Positions 1 to 7,809 of a stretch of 51,112 nucleotides of DNA are shown here, piece after piece; within the stretch, counting starts at the first letter, position 1; each line of letters begins with the position of its first letter. The DNA lies in assembly GCA_937127245.1 (NCBI GenBank), contig CAKZLU010000007.1, positions 1 through 51,112 on the forward strand. Direction: 5' to 3'. Under the pieces are notes generated by a model that was not told the DNA's origin, did not search any database, and worked only from the letters and a program-made list of their open reading frames with translations. Position numbers and translations under genes: made by a program. Source of the DNA: an uncultured Actinomycetes bacterium. Its GTDB lineage: Bacteria > Actinomycetota > Geothermincolia > Fen-727 > JACVIW01.

Positions 1-412
1 AATGCAGGTCCAGGGGTCTGTTAAGCACAGGGTCAAAGGCAAAGTTCACCATCTTTGGGACGCTCTTCATGTTTGAAATCTTGGAAAGTGCTTGCACAAC
101 CACGATGTCGAATTTGCCGGTGAGGATGAGCATTGTGCCTACGGCAAACGAGTGCAACGCGTCACCTGTGATTGTCTGTACGGGTTTGAGTACTGCCCCG
201 AGCTGATCGTTACAGTATTCGTCGGAAATACTGTAGCCTTCGCAGAAGTCTTCCGACGTGCAAACGAATGTATCAACATCTTCTGGTCCTATTCCCGCTT
301 GCTCGTATGCCTTGACGGCGGCCTCGTAGGTCATCTCTCTGTAAGAGACGCCCGTGGAGGTTGAACTGAAATTTTTCTGACCGAGACCAGCTATAGCGAC
401 TCTACCAATCAT
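1..412 (-). CDS. Thiolase-like acyl-CoA acetyltransferase, N-terminal part (cut by window edge)
   Basis: The first 137 residues of a thiolase-fold protein are visible; the rest lies beyond base 1. It opens with MIGRVAIAGLGQ and then a thiolase N-terminal pattern: EAAVKAYEQAGIGPEDVD at about residues 30-47, followed by a CTSEDFCEG stretch near where the thiolase acyl-accepting cysteine usually lies. This layout fits the SCP-x/lipid-transfer type thiolases better than classical FadA. The product probably makes or cleaves a 3-ketoacyl-CoA, but the catalytic C-terminal residues cannot be seen. The ATG start is preceded by a strong AGGAGGT ribosome site. An SCP2-domain protein is encoded elsewhere in the window (18917-19357), which may or may not be related. 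Thiolase fold is fairly sure; substrate is unknown. Confidence 0.7.
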   Translation of the reverse strand, partial: MIGRVAIAGLGQKNFSSTSTGVSYREMTYEAAVKAYEQAGIGPEDVDTFVCTSEDFCEGYSISDEYCNDQLGAVLKPVQTITGDALHSFAVGTMLILTGKFDIVVVQALSKISNMKSVPKMVNFAFDPVLNRPLDLH

Positions 413-530
413 GGATACCTCCTGATATTAACTCTTCGGCTATATTTTTTTCATCACCTCCGCGCGTTTAGATTCGTTTAAGTTCGGGCGATATGTTCGA
501 TTCCGGAGCCCGGTTTTCAAGCGAGGAATT

Positions 531-539
531 AGTATATCA
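531..539 (-). promoter_or_regulatory. Candidate extended -10 promoter for the thiolase-like gene
   Basis: On the minus strand the sequence reads TGATATACT, an extended -10 element (TG, one base, TATACT). No good -35 hexamer lies 17 bases upstream, as is common for extended -10 promoters. Transcription would start near 524 and leave a leader of about 110 bases before the thiolase-like start. Seen by eye only. Confidence 0.35.
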
Positions 540-566
540 AAACAGAATGCTTTTTAGGGGTCCCAG

Positions 567-1160
567 CTAGATGTTTATCTGTATAACAAAGTGAACGCAT
601 GATGTGGAAATTTTCCTTTGATTCGAGCTGAGTTCTTTTCCGATGTCCGGGTTATATTCCATAAGCTTATCTACAACTTTCTTCTTGAGTGATTCGAGGT
701 CTTTATCTGACTCAAGGAACTTAGTCTGTAGGTCAGCTGGTGATGTTGCGGATAAGCAGTTTTCAATCTGGTGTATTCGTTCTCTTAGATAAACATTCAC
801 TCGCTCCCTTGCCTCTCCAAGTTTTTTGTCAGTTTCCATGCCTGCTTTGGATATTGAGTCAATAAGCGATAGTATTTTATCCGTGCGCTCCACAAGCGAA
901 TCGAATGAGGTCTCAAAATCTATTGTTCCAGATGAGACTGCCGACACGATTTGCGCAATCTCCCGATGAATTTTTTCTTCCTCTCTCAGCGCGTTAATAA
1001 GCGCGCTTTCCACCGCGTAGTTATCTATTTGGCTATCGACAGATTCCCCTTTTCTGCCCGCGCATGAGGAGAGATGCAGGCAAAGCGAAAAAATGGAGAG
1101 TGTCATCAGAATAGGAAGGCACTTTGAATTCGCGGAGGACTTCCATCTAATGCAAAACAT
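567..1160 (-). CDS. Putative lipoprotein, unknown function
   Basis: A 197-residue protein with a basic N-terminus, a hydrophobic stretch at about residues 15-33 and a lipobox-like LSSC ending in a cysteine near residue 33. It is therefore predicted to be exported, lipid-modified and anchored to the outer face of the membrane. The mature part is charged and mostly helical in character (many E, K, R and L in heptad-like spacing at about residues 45-170), which suggests a coiled-coil helical bundle. No enzymatic motif or known family was recognised. It reads away from the M28 peptidase gene at 1362 and toward the thiolase-like gene, but 150 bases separate it from the latter, so they need not share a transcript. 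Confidence 0.6.
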   Translation of the reverse strand: MFCIRWKSSANSKCLPILMTLSIFSLCLHLSSCAGRKGESVDSQIDNYAVESALINALREEEKIHREIAQIVSAVSSGTIDFETSFDSLVERTDKILSLIDSISKAGMETDKKLGEARERVNVYLRERIHQIENCLSATSPADLQTKFLESDKDLESLKKKVVDKLMEYNPDIGKELSSNQRKISTSCVHFVIQINI

Positions 1161-1344
1161 CTAACCAGGCTCCCGCTCTTGTTACTCTCAAATTTCTGTT
1201 ACGTAGTATCCCTGCCGATTGAATGAAAACTTGTATCTGTTTACCGACTACAGGATTATAATCTTTTGGAATGGCGTAGTGCAGCTCAAAAGACGGCCAT
1301 CGCTGGAGCAAATCTGATGATTTGTTTGATTTCTCAGGGCGCAT
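1147..1344 (-). CDS. Doubtful small ORF upstream of the lipoprotein gene
   Basis: An open frame of 65 codons lies between the M28 peptidase start and the lipoprotein gene and overlaps the latter's first 14 bases. It has an ATG start but no evident ribosome site, and the product has no recognisable motif. It could be a short leader gene, a decayed fragment or chance. It is listed only because nothing else fills this stretch. Confidence 0.2.
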   Translation of the reverse strand: MRPEKSNKSSDLLQRWPSFELHYAIPKDYNPVVGKQIQVFIQSAGILRNRNLRVTRAGAWLDVLH

Positions 1345-1361
1345 GAGGAAAGGGGACTAAG

Positions 1362-2543
1362 TTGAGCTTGGTTTTTGATGTTTCAAAAGCGTATCGCCAC
1401 CTTGAGTCTCTCGCATCGAAGGGCAGATTGCCCGGAACGCCGGGTGAGGCTGAAGCTCGTTTATATATACTAAAGGTATGCAGGCAGATGGGATTTGAGA
1501 CGTTTGAGGAGAAGTTTTGCTATTCAAGGAGACCTCTGACGCTTTTTCTGCCATTGATATGCCTCGGACTTGGACTTATATCCCTTTTGGGCTCTTTGTT
1601 GTTAAGGTTCGAGTCCCACTGGATGATGGTTCCCGGTTTCATGCTTATTTTTTTCATATACATGGGGTTCAAATGGGCAGGTGCTTTTGAGTATTTCGCA
1701 AAAAAAGGCGGAGGCGAGAAATCGTCAAACATAATAGGCGTTATCAAGTCCAGACACTCTAAGGGCTCTGTCATGCTTTGTGCCCATTACGATTCGAAGA
1801 GCCAGCTCATGCCTGTTGCAGTAAGGGCCGCTCTTTTCATAATTGGGTTTGTCACAGCGGCGATCCTGGCTATAACTGTTGTGATTGTTGGATTTATTAC
1901 TCTGAGAGGCGAAACTGTAACGGTTGGGACCCCTTATTTTATTATTACCCTCATTCCCGCACTGTGTCTTCTTGCGCTCGTTTTAAATTTCACGTCAAAC
2001 AAATCACCGGGCGCCCTCGACAACGCTACGGGTGAAGCGGTGATTTTAGAAGCCGGAAGAGTTTTGGCACTTGAGCCTCTTGAAAACCTTGACGTTATTG
2101 TCGCCTCATTCGGATGCGAGGAAATGGGTCTTGTTGGCTCCATAAAATACTTGCTTGCTCACGAAAAGGAACTGAAACAGAAGCCCTTCTACATGCTCAA
2201 TTTCGATATGCCATTTTCACCTGAAGGAAAACTTTATCTGAACACAGGGTTTGAGGTTCCTCCACGTTACACAAGTTCTAAGATAAATAAGATAGCGCGT
2301 TCGGTTGCTGAAAATTTGGGGGTAAGTTTTCGTAATATCTTCATGCCTGTGGGTGCGGCCGCTGATCATATGCCCTGGGTTAAGCATTCATTTGAGGCAA
2401 CCGGTTTTGTGTCCCCGACGACTTATGTTCACAGCAGGAAAGACTCCATCGACAGGATAAACAAGGATGCTCTTGATAAGATCGGGCAGATCACCCTCGG
2501 TATTCTGCGTGAGCTTGACAGGATTTCGGCGTTAAGCCCATAG
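1362..2543 (+). CDS. Membrane-embedded M28-family zinc aminopeptidase
   Basis: A 393-residue zinc peptidase of the M28 (aminopeptidase Y/S type) family. The expected metal and catalytic positions are present in order: AHYDS with His142, GALDN with Asp220, CEE at 252-254, NFDM with Asp282, and a late VHSRKDSID with His357. Four hydrophobic segments are visible: about 58-80, 88-108, 152-180 and 188-210. The last two fall between the first and second zinc ligands, so the fold carries an inserted membrane hairpin. The TTG start is supported by GAGGAAAGGGG seven bases upstream. A related protein with the same plan is encoded at 9081-10319. It is likely a membrane-bound peptidase or related amidohydrolase; substrate unknown. 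Confidence 0.8.
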   Translation: MSLVFDVSKAYRHLESLASKGRLPGTPGEAEARLYILKVCRQMGFETFEEKFCYSRRPLTLFLPLICLGLGLISLLGSLLLRFESHWMMVPGFMLIFFIYMGFKWAGAFEYFAKKGGGEKSSNIIGVIKSRHSKGSVMLCAHYDSKSQLMPVAVRAALFIIGFVTAAILAITVVIVGFITLRGETVTVGTPYFIITLIPALCLLALVLNFTSNKSPGALDNATGEAVILEAGRVLALEPLENLDVIVASFGCEEMGLVGSIKYLLAHEKELKQKPFYMLNFDMPFSPEGKLYLNTGFEVPPRYTSSKINKIARSVAENLGVSFRNIFMPVGAAADHMPWVKHSFEATGFVSPTTYVHSRKDSIDRINKDALDKIGQITLGILRELDRISALSP

Positions 2544-2595
2544 GGAGCGAACGACATATCCGACCGTTGGTAACGAAGGGACAGATGGTTAATTC

Positions 2596-5484
2596 TCATA
2601 GATTTTCAGAAAAGTAGCGATCTATTGAGATTGCCGCTTTTCTCCCGTCCGCACATGCCTGTGCCATGCCGTAAGAGCCGACAACGTCTCCGCCGGCAAA
2701 CACGCCTTTCATGGAAGTGGACATTGTCGTATTATCAACGAGAATTGTCCCGTCTGTTCTTACCGTTAAATGGCTTGCTAAGTAACCGCGCAATGTGGGT
2801 TCTATATCTCGCGGTGTTGCGATTATGAGAGTTCCCACATCAAGCTCCTTTATTTCCCCTTTACCGGTTTCCTGGGTTGTCTCTGATTTGGGTTCGCACG
2901 GAGAGTCGGTGCTTGCGGTCAGGGAGATTCTCTCGAGTCTTTCCTGTCCGTGCGCCGACAGGATAGCCGTCCGGGGAATTACCTGTATTTGTGCCTCGTC
3001 GATTTTGCCGATGCCGCATGATTCCAGTAACTCATTTAAGTCTTGCCAGGTCACGAGATAAACGCTTTTTGCCCCTAATTCTTTGGCAAGTATTGCGGTA
3101 TCGAGCGCAAGTCTTCCACACCCATACACCGCGACTCTTGGCGTGAGTTCTCTTTTCACCTTTCTTCGGGCTGCGGCAAGGAATGATATACCATCAACAA
3201 CACCGGGTATATCCGAACGAGATATTTGAGGGTCGCAGTTGTGCCGCGCTCCGGTTCCAATAAACATTGCCCTGTAGCCTTCTCGCCAAAGCGATTCAAA
3301 GGTTACGTCCTCTCCGAACCTGACGTTACCCCTGAAGGTTATTCCCTCCAGGAAAGCCCCTTCTAAGTCATTTTCTAAAATTCTTCTATCAAGCCGGAAT
3401 GAGGGGAGAATTTGAGAGGGTATGCCGCCGGCCTCTATCATGGCTTCAATTATGTCAACCCTGTAACCGAGGAGTGAGAGAAAGTAGGCGCAGGATATTC
3501 CGGCCGGACCTGAGCCGATGACAGCGATCTTTTGGTCCTTAAGGGTATCGGAGGCTGCAGGCCATGACATTTCCTCTCTTTGAGATGAGCACAGGTAAGC
3601 CTCTATTTCCGCAATTCTTACTGGTGGTCCGCAGGCCCCGAGAACGCATAGCCTTTCGCACAGTCGTTTAGACTGGCAAACAATCCCGCAGACAGCCCCG
3701 AGAGGATTTCTCTCCCGAATGGTTAGCGCCGCGCCGACGAGGTTGCCCGCTGACGTTCTTCTCAAGAATGTGGGAATGTCAATCTGCGCGGGACAGGCTT
3801 CGACGCAGGGAGCCTTCTCGCACTTGAGACAGCGACGGGATTCGAAAACAGCCGACATCGCGTCAATGACTTTAGTGAGTTCGAATTCATGCCGAACCGG
3901 TATGGTCTCTATGACTTTGCTTTCCATAGGTATCGCGAAAACGGGGGTGTTTCTTTCCAAGTCCTTCAATGCGACGAGCGCGGCATTTATTCCCGCTGCA
4001 CATGCGTTTGCCGCCCCCGTTCCGAAGACGGTCTGGCTTCCGGTGAGAAGGAGACCGGGTATATGAGTTCTGGCGCCGGACAGCGGGACTGGTGCTTCAG
4101 TTTCGCGCTGTCTTGGTACTTTGAAAGTCCATTCCCTCCTACCCGTGTAACGTTCAAATGTAGTTGGCGTGGCTACCTCTTGAATGACTGCGTCCTCAAA
4201 GATTAGAGGAAAGACGGATTTTAGCTTCTCGGCAATTTGTCTAGCTTTTTCTTCCTTCTTTTCACGGTATTCTCTTTCTTTGACATCGAGGCTATCAGGT
4301 GATGGCCAGTCCGCGCTTTCTGTCAGGGTATGAAGTGATATGGAGTGGAAGCCTTCCGGGGCGAGTGATTCATCGAGTAGAGATGGAACGCTAAGGGATA
4401 TGAATTCAAACGGCTTTCTGATTGGATCGGGGATGACCACAGTATCGGAGTCGAAGTCATCGGGAATTGACGCCGAAGGTACGCCTGCGTATATGGCAAA
4501 AAGGCCTTTACGACTTTCTCTTTCCGATTCAGGCTCCCCGATGTCCCCACCGCTTTCAGCCCAGTCCATTTCCAGCAATGCGTCCGGAGGTACGTTAGAT
4601 ATAATCACCGGGGCAGAGATGGCTCTTCCGTCGGAAAGCCTCACACCACAAGCTCTGCCGCCTTCAAGGATTAGTCGTTCGACCTTTGTGCGGAAGACTA
4701 TTTCACCGCCGTTTTCGTTTATTGATTTCTCAAGCCTGTCGGCGATTCTTTGTGAACCCCCAAGGGGATAATGGATGCCTCCCACGTGATGGTCTATCAA
4801 CGCCACAGAAGCGGCGGAAGCGGTTATCTCTTCTATCCTCATTCCGGTTCTTAAATATATATCCGCGTTCAGAAACGACTTGAATTCCTCGGAGATTGGG
4901 TACTTCGATAGATATGAATTTAAGTTTCGCTTGGATGCCCTTTCGGAAGCCAAGAAACCTGTTGGGTGCGAGAGAAAAGCTTTTAATCTCTCCATGAGAG
5001 TCTCATCCCGGCGAGGTCTTGGAGGTCCGGAGCGGTAAAGTACGTGATGATACAGTTTTTCCATTTCCTTGAAGAAAGCGATGATGCTGCCCGCCTGTTC
5101 GGGAAAAAGCGCGGCAAGTTCCGAAGTGTATGCATTCAGGTCGGTGTGGACGGTTATCGTGCGATCCCCGAAATGTATGGTGTGAAGAGTAGATTTTGGG
5201 GTTATTTCCAGTTGTTCGCCCAAGAAATCGAAGAGTCTGCGAATAGCGCTGAAACCCAACTCCCCGAGACCGTTAAACTTGGTTGGGGCAATATCGAAAG
5301 TGAATTCGCCTCGCTTAGAGCACGTGCAAAGTCCGCCGGGTTTGTGTGATTGTTCAACGAGGAGAACGCAAACGCCTTCATGCGCAAGAATCGAAGCGCT
5401 TGCAAGTCCACCGATACCCGCGCCGACGACAATGGCGTCATATGAATCTTTAATAATGTTTTCTTTTTCTTTTGAATCAGACAT
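2596..5484 (-). CDS. Fusion: phytoene-desaturase-like FAD oxidoreductase with GltD-like Fe-S/NAD(P)H reductase
   Basis: A 962-residue two-part flavoprotein. Residues about 15-510 are a CrtI/carotenoid-isomerase-like domain: GAGIGG at 21-26, an acidic residue ending the second strand (VEQ), and a C-terminal GLLLTGSQTVFGTG near 477-490. Residues about 530-962 resemble the small subunit of glutamate synthase and the N-terminus of dihydropyrimidine dehydrogenase. Cysteines at 552, 555, 560, 564 and at 599, 603, 609, 613 can hold two [4Fe-4S] clusters. A second dinucleotide site GSGPAG lies at 657-662, an NAD(P) site GCGRLALDTA at 788-797, and a final FAGGDVVG near the end. The C-terminal half probably feeds NAD(P)H electrons to the N-terminal flavin, giving a self-sufficient saturase or isomerase. 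The ribosome site before the ATG is weak. Domain assignment is confident; substrate is not known. Confidence 0.85.
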   Translation of the reverse strand: MSDSKEKENIIKDSYDAIVVGAGIGGLASASILAHEGVCVLLVEQSHKPGGLCTCSKRGEFTFDIAPTKFNGLGELGFSAIRRLFDFLGEQLEITPKSTLHTIHFGDRTITVHTDLNAYTSELAALFPEQAGSIIAFFKEMEKLYHHVLYRSGPPRPRRDETLMERLKAFLSHPTGFLASERASKRNLNSYLSKYPISEEFKSFLNADIYLRTGMRIEEITASAASVALIDHHVGGIHYPLGGSQRIADRLEKSINENGGEIVFRTKVERLILEGGRACGVRLSDGRAISAPVIISNVPPDALLEMDWAESGGDIGEPESERESRKGLFAIYAGVPSASIPDDFDSDTVVIPDPIRKPFEFISLSVPSLLDESLAPEGFHSISLHTLTESADWPSPDSLDVKEREYREKKEEKARQIAEKLKSVFPLIFEDAVIQEVATPTTFERYTGRREWTFKVPRQRETEAPVPLSGARTHIPGLLLTGSQTVFGTGAANACAAGINAALVALKDLERNTPVFAIPMESKVIETIPVRHEFELTKVIDAMSAVFESRRCLKCEKAPCVEACPAQIDIPTFLRRTSAGNLVGAALTIRERNPLGAVCGIVCQSKRLCERLCVLGACGPPVRIAEIEAYLCSSQREEMSWPAASDTLKDQKIAVIGSGPAGISCAYFLSLLGYRVDIIEAMIEAGGIPSQILPSFRLDRRILENDLEGAFLEGITFRGNVRFGEDVTFESLWREGYRAMFIGTGARHNCDPQISRSDIPGVVDGISFLAAARRKVKRELTPRVAVYGCGRLALDTAILAKELGAKSVYLVTWQDLNELLESCGIGKIDEAQIQVIPRTAILSAHGQERLERISLTASTDSPCEPKSETTQETGKGEIKELDVGTLIIATPRDIEPTLRGYLASHLTVRTDGTILVDNTTMSTSMKGVFAGGDVVGSYGMAQACADGRKAAISIDRYFSENL

Positions 5485-5649
5485 TAGCGCTACTATGATA
5501 TCTCCATTCAGGTTTTGATTAACAATAGGCAGATAGTCTTAATAGATAAATGATATTCTTCCGCGCGCGGCTATACAATTGGACGAGCGCGGAATCACCT
5601 CTTTGTTTGAGGATTCAATTTCGCTCAAGAAGTTGAGACTCTTTTTGGT

Positions 5650-5655
5650 TATAAT
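5650..5655 (+). promoter_or_regulatory. Candidate -10 box for parA-like gene
   Basis: A perfect TATAAT lies 45 bases before the parA-like start, but no matching -35 hexamer is seen at the usual distance. The rest of the 215-base divergent spacer (5485-5699) holds a CCGCGCGCGG palindrome at 5561-5570 and nothing else that I recognise. Confidence 0.3.
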
Positions 5656-5699
5656 GTTTTCCCCAGGTTTCGCGGTCAGGTGGTTCGGGGGTAGAGAGG

Positions 5700-6488
5700 T
5701 TGAAGCACAAGGTAATCTCATTTGCCAACCAAAAGGGAGGAGTCGGAAAAACCACAACTTGTATCAATCTTGCCGGTGCGCTTTCGCACACCGGAAAATC
5801 GATTCTCCTGATTGATATGGACTATCAAAGCAACCTCACCCTCGGTGTTGGGATAGAACCGGAAACTGTTGAAAGGGGAATGGGGGAGCTGCTGCTTTTT
5901 GGCGATGTTTCATTTCGCGACATCATTCTGAAATCCTCAATTTCTGACGCCGATATAGCCCCGGGAACGATGAGTCTTTCAAAGGTTGACATAAACATTG
6001 CCTCGAGGAGGGAAAGACATAGCATTCTTCACGATAAACTGATCGAGGTAAAGGATAAATATGATTATGTATTCATCGACTGTCCTCCCGCGTTTAACCT
6101 CCTTACGATAAACGCTCTCTCCGCTTCCGATGGCGTTTTGATTCCGGTGCAGTGCTATCCTTATTCCCTTTCGGGATTGAACACTCTGCTCGAAATAATC
6201 GAGGATATCAGATATGCGTACAATTTCGACCTAGAGATCGTTGGAATAATACCGACCGCTTACGACACGAACACCAGAATCTCTGGCGAGGTTCTGAATG
6301 AGCTGCACAGGCGTTACGGCGGTAAGGTTTACGAGACGGTGATAAAAAAGAGCGTTAAGGTGGCGGAAGCCCCGATCCATCAGAAGCCGATTGTTGATTA
6401 CGCGCCCTGGCATCCTGTTGCCAGAGCATATACGGAACTTGCCCGAGAATTTTTAAAACGCGAGGGAGAAAGAGTTTACAAGGTTTAG
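5700..6488 (+). CDS. ParA/Soj-family ATPase, orphan
   Basis: A 262-residue ParA-type P-loop ATPase. The deviant Walker A motif KGGVGKTT is at residues 12-19, the switch-like LLIDMDYQSN near 40-49 and the Walker B region YVFIDCPPAF near 121-130. These are hallmarks of Soj/ParA partitioning ATPases that bind DNA as ATP dimers and move chromosomes, plasmids or protein clusters. The start is TTG with GAGAGG directly upstream. No parB follows: the next gene encodes a secreted BNR protein. The gene may therefore act with a ParB elsewhere or in positioning some other cargo. Its 3' end is part of a direct repeat with downstream sequence. Confidence 0.85.
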   Translation: MKHKVISFANQKGGVGKTTTCINLAGALSHTGKSILLIDMDYQSNLTLGVGIEPETVERGMGELLLFGDVSFRDIILKSSISDADIAPGTMSLSKVDINIASRRERHSILHDKLIEVKDKYDYVFIDCPPAFNLLTINALSASDGVLIPVQCYPYSLSGLNTLLEIIEDIRYAYNFDLEIVGIIPTAYDTNTRISGEVLNELHRRYGGKVYETVIKKSVKVAEAPIHQKPIVDYAPWHPVARAYTELAREFLKREGERVYKV

Positions 6489-6503
6489 TTCGATTCTTTA
6501 AAA
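6468..6503 (+). repeat. 36-bp direct repeat, copy 1 (overlaps parA 3' end)
   Basis: This 36-base stretch includes the last codons and the TAG stop of the parA-like gene. It recurs at 6541-6576 with a single mismatch (AGGTTT against AGTTTT), a period of 73 bases. Between the copies lies a short unique segment with a small hairpin (GGAGC and GCTCC). The layout fits a local tandem duplication of the gene's tail. Confidence 0.85.
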
Positions 6504-6540
6504 TAGAGGAGCACTAGGGCTCCGTCCTCAAGTTCGGCAA

Positions 6541-6576
6541 GAAAGAGTTTACAAGTTTTAGTTCGATTCTTTAAAA
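6541..6576 (+). repeat. 36-bp direct repeat, copy 2 (upstream of BNR gene)
   Basis: Second copy of the repeat found at 6468-6503, 35 of 36 bases identical. It ends just before AAAGGGG, which serves as ribosome site for the BNR-protein gene starting at 6586. The duplication has therefore carried the end of one gene to the 5' leader of the next. Confidence 0.85.
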
Positions 6577-6585
6577 GGGGAAACC

Positions 6586-7809
6586 ATGCCGAAACGACGG
6601 ATGATAACTGCAAGTTTCATGTCCATTTGTCTCGTGTTGAGCGCAGCCTTCGTGTATGTCTTTTCCGAACCGCTCTCCGTGAAATATTCGCAGGCTGGCG
6701 AAAGTATTCGCGTCAGCAAGCCCAGATGGGTTGTGCCTTCAGCGTCCCTTCCCGCGAATCTTGAGCTGCGAGCGGCAAATAACAACGTTTCGATTGCCAT
6801 GCATGGTGGGAGGCTTTTCTTAGCCTGGAGAAACTCACCGTTCCACTTTGCTTCTGCGGACACAAGGATTTACGTTGTCTCATCGACTGACATGGGAAAG
6901 AGTTGGGATTACGAGCATGTGATATACACGGAAAGCGACCTCCGCGAACCCTATCTTGTCTCTTTTAGAGGACGCTTGATTCTTACTTGCTTTGAAGCAG
7001 GCACCAATCCACTTGCCTTTGAGCCAAAAAGGATGCTCAGGACAATAAGAACGGGCTTCCAGGATTGGACTCCGGTTGAGAGCTGGGGAGAGGAGGGAGA
7101 GGTTCCCTGGGCTTACCAGAGCTTCGAAGACAGGCTCTATTTAACCACCTACCGCGGAAACCATTACGCGCTCGAACCGGGAAATGTCGAGGTACGTTTT
7201 TACGTTTCCGATGATGGTTTAAATTTTCGTCCTGTGGGAGATGAAACACCCGTGGTTTACAAAGGCGGTGTCTCCGAGGTCGGTTTTGCCTTTGATCCTG
7301 AGGGAAACCTTTGGGGCGTTACCAGAAACGAGGACGGGGATGCGACGGGATTCGGTTCGCATGTCGTCTTTGCGCCGGCTGACAACCTGTCTGCTTGGGA
7401 GTTTCCGCAAAAGTCATGTCCTTACAAGTACGATTCGCCGAGGATGTTTTCGCACGGTGATAAGGTATATTTGATCGCAAGAAGGGATCCCTGTGCTCCT
7501 TATGACCTGGGGAATTACTGCCTACCGTTTGCACTTCAAAAGATCATAAACCTTGTATCTTATTCGCTCAGACCTAAAAGAACAGCGCTTTACAGGATAG
7601 ACAAGCAGCAAAGGAAGGTTGTCTGGATATGCGACCTTCCCGGCGCGAGCGACACCGCGTTTGCGTCGATAATAAAAATAAGACCATCGAGCTTTCTGGT
7701 TGCCAACTACACATCCCCTCTCTGCTACAAAAACGTCCCTTGGATCTTCGGGCAGATAAGCCCAGCCGGCACGAAGATATATTTCTTGGAGCTCACCTTC
7801 GCGGAGTGA
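6586..7809 (+). CDS. Secreted BNR/sialidase-like beta-propeller protein
   Basis: A 407-residue protein with an N-terminal signal segment (MPKRR, then a hydrophobic run at about residues 8-27). After it come sialidase-like repeats: a good Asp-box, SSTDMGKSWDY, near 103-113 and a weaker one, VSDDGLNF, near 207-214. It is predicted to act outside the cell as a six-bladed propeller, either a glycosidase of the sialidase superfamily or a non-catalytic binding protein. I could not place the arginine triad of true sialidases, so sialidase activity should not be assumed. ATG start with AGGGG five bases before it. It stands alone between the parA-like gene and a gene-poor stretch. Confidence 0.65.
   Translation: MPKRRMITASFMSICLVLSAAFVYVFSEPLSVKYSQAGESIRVSKPRWVVPSASLPANLELRAANNNVSIAMHGGRLFLAWRNSPFHFASADTRIYVVSSTDMGKSWDYEHVIYTESDLREPYLVSFRGRLILTCFEAGTNPLAFEPKRMLRTIRTGFQDWTPVESWGEEGEVPWAYQSFEDRLYLTTYRGNHYALEPGNVEVRFYVSDDGLNFRPVGDETPVVYKGGVSEVGFAFDPEGNLWGVTRNEDGDATGFGSHVVFAPADNLSAWEFPQKSCPYKYDSPRMFSHGDKVYLIARRDPCAPYDLGNYCLPFALQKIINLVSYSLRPKRTALYRIDKQQRKVVWICDLPGASDTAFASIIKIRPSSFLVANYTSPLCYKNVPWIFGQISPAGTKIYFLELTFAE

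Noticed and set aside
452..461. A perfect GGAGGTGATG on the minus strand suggesting a leader peptide before the thiolase-like gene
   Set aside because: The frame after it is only four codons and the ribosome site abuts the ATG, so translation is unlikely.
4340..4771. A 143-codon plus-strand frame
   Set aside because: It is fully inside the 962-residue fusion gene on the opposite strand and its product is low-complexity and serine/proline-rich.
5561..5570. Palindrome CCGCGCGCGG between divergent genes as an operator
   Set aside because: Ten bases of alternating CG occur readily by chance and no second copy was found.
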